NCBI RefSeq assembly: GCF_041734735.1
Contig: NC_134879.1
Span: forward strand, 8,484,810-8,548,809
Direction: 5' to 3'
Length of the DNA stretch: 64,000 nt
From: Babylonia areolata
Taxonomy: Eukaryota; Mollusca; Gastropoda; Neogastropoda; Buccinidae
The position numbers were made by a program, and so were the translations under genes. Positions 43,719 through 55,700 of the stretch are shown here, in pieces. The notes below the pieces were generated by a model, which was not told where the DNA came from, ran no database searches, and worked only from the letters and a program-made list of their open reading frames with translations. Positions within the stretch are counted from its first letter, which is position 1, and each line of letters starts with the position of its first letter.

Positions 43719-46700
43719 GTTTTGAGGTAAATAAATATAGAGTTGTGTCAACAGTAGATACTAATAGTATTACTAATAGTTCAACTTTTTTCCCCCAGCC
43801 TGATGGTACTTTATATGCCTGCCTGTACACCAATGAATAATTCTGAGATCACTGCTGGCAAGTCATATCATCAGAAGGAGAGGCAACACCACCACAATAA
43901 CTACACTGTCAACTAAAGAATTGTCTGCTGGTGAACTATCTATGAGTGAGTCATTTTGTGGTCAACTGTTAAATAAAATGTACTATGATTTATTGTATAA
44001 ATTTACCATGAAGTGTGCAAACTTATTTTCTTTTTACAAACATTGTATAGATGTACATGTATGGAACTGTAAAGTTTTGTATAGACATTTACATAAATGA
44101 TATCAGTGTGCATGTGCTTGACATGCCACCATGCATAAAGTAACAATGCATTTCAGCATGTCATGCATAGGCACACTCGTATGCACACTGATACTCATAG
44201 TGATACAGCATTGATAATCACGATTTCATACCTTTATTATCAGTAAACTGCTTTATCTGATTATATTATGAAAGAAATAATTATCTCACTCTCTCTCTCT
44301 CTATATATATATATGTATGTATGTATATGTATATATTAGGTAAGTGTATTCTTTTTACCTTCTGATAACATACATAGAACTAGAAGTAAAGCATTTTGTA
44401 AAGTCGTGTGTAAAGAATGAAATCTGTGATATAGGTGTACAAAACTGGAATTAATGTTTGATATTTAATCTAACATTATTAGCATTAATGAATAAACTTC
44501 AGAACATACAGAAAATAATTCAAAACAAAGAAGATGAAAAGAGATTAAGAGGTATTACATAACAAACTGTTTCAGAATAAACCATGCATTTTTGGAACAT
44601 ACTGATGCCACCAGTGGAGAAAAAAGAGTGGAGGAAGAAGGTTCAACATTAACGCCATCCACCCTGATGACTAACACTTTGAACCACAAGAACTGATTAC
44701 CTGTGCCACATATCTGCACATTCTTTTAGAAGAATGTGTGAAGTATGGGTTTGGCAAGTAGGTTTTCTTTGCAGATGAAGTGTTTGAAGTGTTCATTTGG
44801 ATTTTGAAGTATATTTCATTTGATGCTATGCTGGGAAAAAAGGCACATGAGCTTGTACCTTGTGTGTGAGCAGTTTTGTTGTATGGATCTTTTTGTTATT
44901 TTGTTGTGCTTTTTGCATGTATTATGTTAATATCACAAGCACAGTAAGCCAGTGAGCACATTGAATTACAACAATTACATGATTCGGCATGTTTTAGCAT
45001 TTCCCCCCTTTAATCTGGCATAAATTTTAGTACACATACTATACAATGCAAAAGTTTCATAGCAATTGGACCACAAACAACACCACAACAAAACTAATCT
45101 TAAAACTAGTAGGTTCTTAGTGTGTTGAGCTGATTAAAAAGTAAGTATACTTACCCCTCAGTCTCAATTCTTTCCAAAAAGATAAAATTCTTAATGGAAT
45201 AAAATCAAGTGCACTCAATATTTTTCTTTCAAACTTTGTGTAATAGTGGATATTGCCCTTACGTATATGTGTGCCAAATTTCATGAACATATCTTGCTTA
45301 GAAATATGTAGTTGCTATGAACATGTTCCAAAACTTTTTGGCCTAGATTTCTTGGTTCGTTACTTTCGTGACTTTAGAACTTCAAATCACAATAATGTTT
45401 CACAGAATCATCCGATTTACAAACTTTTTCTTAGCTGTAAAGCTCTTTTACTGCAGATTTATGATATACCAATAACTAAAAATCGACCTCTGGTGCAAAG
45501 CGACTCATTTCATGGTGGAGGGTCACATATATGATTTCCTCATTTTAACACAATGGCATACAGGCATCCCATGTAAACACACAAAACATTATCTCTGTCT
45601 ACCTCCAAGCCAGAAACTGTAAAGTGTACTGAGAATGGAAGAGAAAAGGGGGGAAAAGAATACTGGGGAAAATAATCAATTAAAAAATTATATATAATAA
45701 AATTAAAAAAGTTAGGTTTTTTTTTTAAATAATCAATTAAAAAAATCATATATAATAAACGAAGTTACAGATTTTTTTTAACCCCCCCCCCTTCCCTTTT
45801 TTGGGGGTGGGTGAGGGTGGGCTTAATTTTTACCATCCAGGTAATCATAAATCATTTTTATTTATCATTTTTATTTCAAAAAATGTTTACACACATACAC
45901 ACACACACATTCACTTATATATTATAAAACAAGGCATAGATTTTATTTATTTTTTACCTGGGAAAGTTTCCAACTTTTTGCCATCCAGGTAGTAGGCAAT
46001 GCCAATCTTCACCTCATCAAATACGTCCAGGATATCCAGCTTGGTCACTGCCAGACTGCACACACACGCTGCTGGTCAGAGCAGAGCCTGTATTGTATAC
46101 ATCACTACCTGATTGTCAGACTGCGTGCACACGAGCGCGCACACACACACAGACACCCTCTGCTGGTAAGAGCAGGACCTGAGTTAAATATATACATAAA
46201 CTGACTGCCAGGCTGCACACATGCATGCACACACACTCACACACACACACACACAGTGACATACACACACTCACACATGTGACATACACTGCTGGACAGA
46301 GCATGGCCTGAACAAGGTACATCACTATCCTGCCCCTTCACCATGTGGGTGCTGAACAGCCATACACCATCTATACCACAGTGATTAAAAGCCCAGGGTC
46401 CCAACAAATGTGACCACACAAAACGCCACACTTTTTCCAAACCCAACTGAAATCTTTTCTGCCAATAAAGCCAAAACAGACTGGCCAATTCTCTGCCATT
46501 CGATTTTCATCCTTTATTATTTGATCAATTGTTTGTTTAGCTTTCTTTTTTCTTCCTTTTTTTCTTTCTTTTTTTATTTTTAAAGCTCTTTGGGTTTCTT
46601 AAACACATTAAGCTCTTTGTTGAAAGGACTGGTCAATGGTTTATCAAAATTCCAAGAGTTTTCAAGACTCTGAATGGCAAATATCTTTTTCCATGATTTT

Positions 46701-49700
46701 TCCAACCTTTAAAATGATTCTTTCACTTTTTCCATGACTGTGCAAATCCTGTAAAACTTAATTCATTTACATAAACAAAAAAAGAACCCCTCCCCCTCAA
46801 AAAAAACAACAACAAAAAATCAATAATCAGTATCATAATTATATCCCTGTTTTCTGAAAATAAAGTATGCAAAATATCAAGAATTTGAAGAAAAGAAATG
46901 TGCTTATATACAGAAAAGCATCATTAGCTAAGCTAGCCTGACATGTATATGAATATTCATTTGCATTTGTCTACTATTAGCCAGGCAACCTAACATGTAT
47001 ATAAATGTTCTTCCATGAAGCAAATTCTCACACCCTGGTCCCCAAGTGCTTTTGTAAATCTATTTTTGTCAGTTCCAGTCAAGGCACTGCAGCCTTTTAG
47101 CAGATGCATGCGTAAGTTCTGACAGTGAGCCACACTGGAAAAATCTGGCACCACAATCAATACCTGGATTATTATCTTAAATGAAAGAGGGAAAAAAGCA
47201 ATAAGGCACAGCTTTTATACATTGCCTGTAACACACCTCATAAAAATCCTTTCAGGTTATAGTTTTTACATACATTGCTAATAATCTGTTACCTCACAAT
47301 GGTCTCATTAACACTAATAAATTAGGACACCTGATCTTGTCTGGACACAGACACCTTTCCATACTCTTGGCAGAAATTTATACAAAAAGCCAGCCATACA
47401 ACAGTCAATTACTATCACCATTATACCAATTGCCAACTGATAAAATTCTACTAACCTGACGTTTTCTCATCTTCCTAAACTCACAGAACTTATGCAATAG
47501 ACATACAGTGCTAATAAAATAATAAAGGTCACACTCCCAGTCAATTACTCTTAAAATTCAATAAAAGCACTTAAACCGATTCAAGGCAACCTTATATCAA
47601 CCTTTTCACTGCCAGGAAAATAAGATTTAAGTGAAATCTATTTGCCAGGGTTTTTTCCACAAAAAACGGGTATAAATTTTCAAAAAATTCTGTGCTCTTT
47701 GTTATTGGAGAAAGACCCATAAAAGTATACATTTTCTGAAAGGTAAATGAATAAAGAATACAAAACACATGTTTTCTCATTTTATATATTTTCTGTGACA
47801 TGCTGTTGTTTTGAAATCAGTGTTTTGTTTTTTGTCACATTTTTAACTTGTTCATTACAAACATTAGTCAGGTAATTTGCACTAAAATATTTTCTGGACA
47901 AATGGATAACATCTGCACATACAAATTATACAAGAACAATCACAATAAAAAAAAAAAAAATAAACAAAGAGACATACACAATGTATTGTGCCTTCTCCAA
48001 GTGATAATATGGATGTGGGGCCATGCCCCCTCGGTCTCCACCCCTCTCCTCTTCACCCCTCTCACACGATCACTTCATCCAGTTCTCATCAGACTGCGTT
48101 GGCTGTGTGCCAAGAAAATCGCTCACACTGTGTCCTGCTAATAATTTGGTCACTTTCTGTCTCCTGCTACAGCTGTACAGCCAGCATCACTTACTGATAG
48201 TTGTATCTTGGCCAGTCTCATGATTGCTCCCTGTATTTTCTATCAAATTGTCCTATGAATGTTCATCACTGTCTTCTCCTTCGAATTTACACTTCAATTC
48301 TTTCTGAGCATCAGCTGAACAAAGCAATCTTGGTTGATTTTGTGCACCACAATAGCATGTCTTGAGGTGTCTTGAGCAAGCGAGGAGAGGAGCCAGGCAA
48401 ACACTGCGGCAGTAATCCAACCAAAACGTTTAAATAAAGGGCTGCCTCATGACGTAGATGGGGTTTCTAGCTATAAATAAAATCCAGATTCTCCAAGCTA
48501 AAGCTACCAGTATTTTTGTCAACAAACTCAATGCAAACCATGGAAAAAAGTCAGAATATTTCGATGATGAGTTATCTCATCACTGTGGCAGTGAAGCATA
48601 CATGTTTGTGCTGATGAGTCATCTCGATTTTGTCATATAGGCAGCCTAGGGGTTAACCAGAACCAGGAAAATACTATTCAAACTCTAGATTTTTAATCAC
48701 AAACCTTTTAGAAATCTAACCCTCAAGACCAAACATTTTTTTTAACCCCTAGGCTGCCTGCATGACGAGATAACTCGTCATGGCAAGCATGTATGCTTCG
48801 CTGCCTGCATGACGAGATAACTCGTCATCGAAATATTCTGACTTTTCCCTGGTTTGCATTCACTTCCTTGGCAAAAATAGTGGTAGCTTTAGCCTGGGGA
48901 ATCTCTCTAGATTCTATTCATAGCTAGAAACCCCATCTACGTCATGAAGCAGTCCTTTATTTGAACGTTTTGGTTGGGTCACTGTCCAAGTGTTTGCCTG
49001 ACTTCTCTCCTCGCTCGCTCAACAAAATGTCGGACTGACGCCGTGCTCAAGACATGCGATCGTGACGAACTAAATCAAAAATGATTTCTTTCTTTAGCTG
49101 ATGCTCAGAAAGAACTGAAGTGTAAATTCGAAGGAGAAGATAGAGATGAACATTTATAGGACGATCTGATAGAAAATAAAGGGAGCAATCAAGAGAGTGG
49201 CCAAGATGCAACTGTCAGTGAGTGATGTCAGCTGTACAGCTGTTAGCAGACGACAGATGACCGAATTAGCAGCAGAGCGATATTCTTGGCACGCAGCCAA
49301 CGCGGTCTGATGAGAACTGAATCAAGTGACCGTGTGAGAGGGGTGAGGAGGAGGGAGGGGGGGGGGGTGGAGACTGAGGGGGCGTGGCCTCACATCCATC
49401 TTATCACTTGGAGAAGTCACAATGTATTGTGTATCTATTTCTTAAAAAAAAAATATATATATATTGTGGTTGTTCTAGTATGATTTTGTGTTTGCAGATA
49501 TCCATTTGTCCAGAAAATATGATGTTTTTGTGCAAATTACCTGACTAATGTTTGTAATGAACAAGTTGAAAATGTGACAAAAAACAAAACACTGATTTCA
49601 AAACAACAACATGTCACTAAAAATATATAAAATGGGAAAATAGCATGTGTTTTGTATTCTTTATTCATTTACCTTTCAGAAAATATATACTTTTATGGGT

Positions 49701-52700
49701 CTTTCTCCAATAACAAAGAGCACAGAATTTTTGGAAAATTTATACCCGTTTTTTGTGAAAAAACCCTGGCAAATAGATTTGACTTAAATCTTATTCTCCT
49801 GGCAGCGAAAGGGTTAATTATTACATCAGGAATCTGACTGAAAGGCTCATTATTTTGAGTGCTGGCATATGCTTCTTGAATGAATCGACAGATGCAAACA
49901 GTTATTTCAGTGTAAAGATCCTTTCAGAACCTTCTTTTCTAAAATCATAATTATACTTGATCTTCAAATCTAAATTCAGGAGGGACATTTTTTCTGTTAC
50001 GTGACCAACATCAACTTGCTGATGACTGTCATGGCTGAGGCATGCTGGGTATTTTCTTGTCTCCATAGCCCACCAAACATTAACATGCATTACAGGATCT
50101 TTAATGTGCGTATTTGATCTTCTGGATGCGTATACACACAAATGGGGTTCAGGCACTAGCAGGTCTGCACATAAGCTGACCTGAGACAGAAAAATTTCCA
50201 CCCTTTACCCACCAGGCGCATTACCGAGATGCAAACCCGGGACTCTCAGATGGAGAGTCCAAGGCTTTAACCACTCGGCTATTGCACCCAACATTCCTCT
50301 GATGTGCTTAATTTTCAGTAAAGAGAGCAAGATCCAAATTTTTTTTTTAATTGCAAACACTGGTCATTCTTCAAAATAATTTTAGGACAAACACAGCAAT
50401 TAATTTTCTACAAAATATTTTTTCAAAACCCGGATGAGCCATGAACAATTATCTGTATCTTCCATCATAACCTGGACCAGAACAATACAATTCACAATAA
50501 GTTTACATCACACAGTACCACTGTTTCCACGTCACTGTACAACACAGATCATAAGACCTGACTGCAGTAAATCTCATGCAGTAAATCCACTGAAATTCAA
50601 CATCAAGTACACCTCATAGTATCATTGTCTCCATTTTACTGTATAACGGATCAGAAGATGCAACTTGCAACAGGTTACGTACGCAGTGAATCCGTTGATC
50701 ATGTTGGAGTACGACAGCATCACCAAGTCCAGCCAGCCACAGCGCCGAGGTCGACCCGTGGTCACCCCGTACTCATGACCTCGATCCAGCAATATCTTGC
50801 CAAGGTCCTGGGACACAGTAACCAATCACATACCTCTCAGTTCCCCACTACACCTCATCTCTAGAGAGCTACTCATGTATTCTATCATCCATTCACAGTT
50901 CATCATTATCCGTCTCCTAACCCCGGATGAGGCTGTGGAGGCACCACTGATGACTCACTCACAATCTCCTGCCATGTCTTATATACAGGTTTTTTATCAC
51001 AAAATTTAAAAACTTTTAAAAACCTTTAAAACATGAAAAGTCCTTTGTTTTTAAACCTTAATGCATCCTGACTTTGAAGGTGTTTGACAAAGTCTGGCAT
51101 TGTACATTCCCATGCAACATTTTGCACAACAGAAGGCAGCTGCATGGATGAATGCTTTTTGGCCTTTTGACTTAAGAAGCCAGTCAAGCAGTTGTATACC
51201 TGACCTGAACCCTTTTTTCCAGTCTGCTCGACAGAAAACAAATACACTTGTAGCAACAACTGACACAAGTACCATATTTTAGGGACTGCAAGGCACTTTG
51301 GATAATAATGTGCATCCCCCAAATTTCAAAGAAATTCTAATTTAACAATACATAAGGTGCAGCATATCATACAGCGCTCATCAAAATGATAACAAAAAAA
51401 GTCAAGCACTGATGGTAGATCAATGTGACGGCCATGTTTGAACCTTCAGCTAAAGATATTGAAGCCATGACATCATCATGGGAACTATCTTCACATGTTG
51501 CTTTCTCTGCTCTGTCGATCTCTACCTTCCTGGACCCACCCTGGTCCTGCTCCCCCTACTGAGTTTTTGGTGAGCTATTTTCATTCTGATTCAAGGGAAA
51601 GTTTCTTTTTCTATTTTTTCAATGTCATGATCGTCATACTTCTGGGGTCAACCACAATACAATTCTGATTCATAGCAGCATTTCAACAGGTTTTAACCAC
51701 ACATTAGGAACACTGTACTAAAAGGTGCATAGGTCAAAGTTGTGGAAAAAAAAAACTACTGCCTTATTGTCCATAAAATACGGTGCACTTCAACATTCAA
51801 AATGATCACACAAAGTCAACATGTTCCAACTTACATCTTTCAACTCTGTGGGAAAGCCCCCGGCTCCAACACGAGTCAGGTAAGCCTTCACCACGCCAAA
51901 CACATCTCCAATGACATGAGGCGGGATACCCAGTCCTGTACACACCCCTCCTACGCTGCAGTTGGATGAGGTCACATAGGGGTACAGACCTAAAACACAG
52001 CCACACATCAAGATCAGTTGACGTAAAAATCTGGAACGAACTGAAGAACTTTCAGGTATACACTATATTCTCACAAAAGTGATGCTGTGCAGGTATTTAT
52101 GTTTTTGAGGCTCGCTCTCATCTTCATCTCACACATTTGCTTTTGACAGCCAGCCATATCTTTTCAAGTTCAACATGCTTTCTCATAACTTCAGCTCTTC
52201 TGTTGCCAATTTCACTCATTTATGCAGACACCCTTTCTGTTACAAATACCCATCCACTGTCTTTTTTGTCCACCCATCAGAAAAGGTGTCCTCATGTTTT
52301 AGTGTGTTTAGTTTGTCGTTTTTTTGTTAGTTTAGTTGCTAGGTTGGTTGGTCGTTTTTCCATGGCATGAGAATTCAATTGAGATCCACAGCCTAACACT
52401 GGGAACAGTCAATGGTTTTTCCATTTTTCTGTGACCAATATGGCTATTCTGGAATCGAAGGCATATCTGTGCTACACTGGCTGTGACTGGTCATACAAAG
52501 ACCAGGAACATCCACACATACTGCACTAGCTGTGACCAGTCATACACAGACCAGAAATATCCACACATACTGCACTGCACTGGCTGTGACCGGTCATACA
52601 CAAACCAGAAACATCCACACATACTGCACTGCACTGGCTGTGACCGGTCATACACAAACCAGAAACATCCACACATATTGCACTGGCTGTGACTGGGAGC

Positions 52701-55700
52701 ACAGACCAGAAACATCCACACATACTGCACTGCACTGGCTGTGACCGTGGACATAGAGAACAGAAACATCCACACATACTGCACTGCACTGGCTGTGACC
52801 GTGAAGATAGAGAACAGAAACATCCACACATATTGCACTGCACTGGCTGTGACTGGGAGCACAGACCAGAAACATCCACACATACTGCACTGCACTGGCT
52901 GTGACCGTGGACATAGAGAACAGAAACATCCACACATACTGCACTGCACTGGCTGTGACCGTGAAGATAGAGAACAGAAACATCCACACATATTGCACTG
53001 CACTGGCTGTGACTGGCAGCACAGACCAGAAACATCCACACATACTGCACTGCACTGGCTGTGACTGGGAGCACAGACCAGAAACATCCACACATACTGC
53101 ACTGCACTGGCTGTGACTGGGAGCACAGACCAGAAACATCCACACATATTGCACTGCACTGGCTGTGACTGGGAGCACAGACCAGAAACATTCACACATA
53201 CTGCACTGCACTGGCTGTGACTGGGAGCACAGACCAGAAACATTCACACATACTGCACTGCACTGGCTGTGACTGGGAGCACAGACCAGAAACATCCACA
53301 CATACTGCACTGCACTGGCTGTGACCGTGGACATAGAGAACAGAAACATCCACACATATTGCACTGCACTGGCTGTGACCGGGCATACACAGACCAGAAA
53401 CATCCATATATACTGCACTGCACTGGCTGTGACCGTGGACATGGAGAACAGAAACATCCACACATACTGCACTGCACTGGTGTGACTGGGAGCACAGACC
53501 AGAAACATCCACACATACTGCACTGCACTGGTGTGACTGGGAGCACAGACCAGAAACATTCACACATACTGCACTGGCTGTGACTGGGAGCACAGACCAG
53601 AAACATTCACACATACCGCATTGCACTGGCTGTGACCTGTCATACAAAGACCAGAAACATCCAAACATACTGCACTGCACTGCATTGCACTGGCTGTGAC
53701 CAGTCACATAGAGACTAGAAACATCCACACGCATTACACTAGTTGTGAAATTCTGGGGGAAAAGTAGAGCTGTTATTCATAGATACTTGTCCTCAAGATC
53801 AACTAAAAATTATCAAGGAATTTCTAGCCTTGCACAAACAAGACATCACCTACTTAGCACTCTACATATATTATACACTGACACGCAACTGCTACATTCA
53901 CTTGAATCTATCAGTCAGCTTTTACAGGAATGATCATTTTTACTCCACCATACTTTTGTTTTCCGGGTTGATGGAAACTGCATATATAATCACCATGATC
54001 AAGTAAACCAGAAGCCTGTCTCCGACTCAAAAGTTTCTGCTGTCAACGAGTCAACTTCTGATCTCTTCTGAGGAAACTTCGACAATTTTTCATTTTTCTG
54101 TTCCTTATAGCTGACCACACAGGCCATATCAGGGCTGTCCACTAAGATCTGAGAAAACAAAAAGCAACACAAAACAAAACCAAAAAAATCCTGGAGAACA
54201 AAATTAGGCACAAGCAGTCATATCCATGCACATAAACCTAGGACATGCCATGTCTCTCACATTGTCTTTTAGAAAACAAGCCTTAACATAAATATAATTA
54301 TACATAATAAACAAAATTATAAATGACATCATACATCCAAAGCCAAATTTTACAATCACCTCACAACTCCCACACACACACACACAAATAGATAAATACT
54401 GTGCCCGATCATCAAGTCCAGAATAGCAAAAACTGTCCTTGGTTTTCTTGAAAAGAAAAAAAAAGGAGTAAACAGACCAGCATGACAGAAAATGAGAAAC
54501 AAAGAGACGACAGAAAAAAGGCCAGAAACAAAGAGAGTGACAAAAGAAAGGAAATGTTTACCACATATTTTCCAAGTGGGAAAAGATATTATTTATACTA
54601 CAAAAAAAACAAGTGGTACAAATGAGGAAACATCTAGCACAACATTTCCAAAAGATGGGGATAGATACAATGTGGAGTGATGGCCTAGAGGTAATGCGTC
54701 CACCTAGGATGTGAGAGAACCTGAGCATGCTGGTTCGATCACGGCTCAGCTGCCGATATTTTCTGCCCCTCCACTAGAACCTTGAGTGGTGGTCTGGACG
54801 CTAGTCATTTAGATGAGACAATAAACCAAGCTCTCGTGTGCAGCATGCACTTAGTGCACGTAAAAGAACCCACGGCAACAGAAGGCTTGTTCCTGGCAAA
54901 ATTCTGTAGAAAAATCCACTTTGACAGGAAAAACAAATAAAACTGTACACAGGAAAAAAATATTTTAAAAAATGGGTGGCGCTGTAGTATACCGACGCGC
55001 TCTCCCTGGGGAGAGCAGCCTCAATTTCAGACAGAGAAATCTGTTGTGATAAAAAGAAATACAAATACAAATATTTACAATGAAAAGGCTCCCCCCACCC
55101 CACCTCCCATTTCCCTTTCCTTTCCCATCATCCTCATGGGGGAGGGGGAGGCAGAACAAGCACTCACCAAAGTCAATATCAAGGATGGTGGACTGAGCGC
55201 CCTCCACAAGGATGTTCTTGTTGCCCGACTGCAGCATCTCGTGAAGGTAGCTCACCGTCTCCCGCACCATGGGCCGAATCTTCTCCCGCAGATCCTACAA
55301 CACAAACAGCTGGTCATCAATGTCATTCTGATGTAAAGTTTTGAATTTGTTGTTGCTCAAGTCAATGTTTTTTTCTTTTACGCCAATGTCTTTTCAGACA
55401 TCCGCTCATTTGTAGCGATTTTATCTACAGTTTCTGAGGTCCCACGATAATGACTACTCAAGAAGCACTGACTTGTACAAGAATCATAAAGTAATGTTAC
55501 CATTCTGCATGAAACAGCAGCTTGCCTCCTCCCACACCCCTGAAGCATGGAGGTTTTTTCATGTCTTGACCTGTGTATCCTACCTATTCAAGTCTACATG
55601 TTCTTTGGGAATGGAACAGTCTTTCATGTTGAGCTGCAGGACAGGGTTAGTTTTTGGTGTTTTTAAACAAATAACTTTTAGTTTTTAAAGATAAGCAACC

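Larger units (their letters stand above)
42208..45526. mobile_element. 3.3-kb DNA transposon with 35-bp terminal inverted repeats
   Basis: The left end GTCACCCTCCATCACGGAAT (42208 on) and the reverse of the right end GTGACCCTCCACCATGAAAT (45526 back) match at 30 of 35 bases. ATAT flanks both ends (42204-42207 and 45527-45530), so the target duplication could be AT, TA or ATAT. It lies wholly in the ADSS intron between 41282 and 45958. A decayed coding stretch is at 42703-43193. No DDE motif or zinc finger was recognised, so the superfamily is open. Confidence 0.75.

Noticed and set aside
52491-53734. Minus-strand open frames of 180-303 residues, Cys-rich
   Set aside because: They are readings of the 52-bp VNTR in different frames giving the same repeated words; no start context or conserved fold supports a protein.
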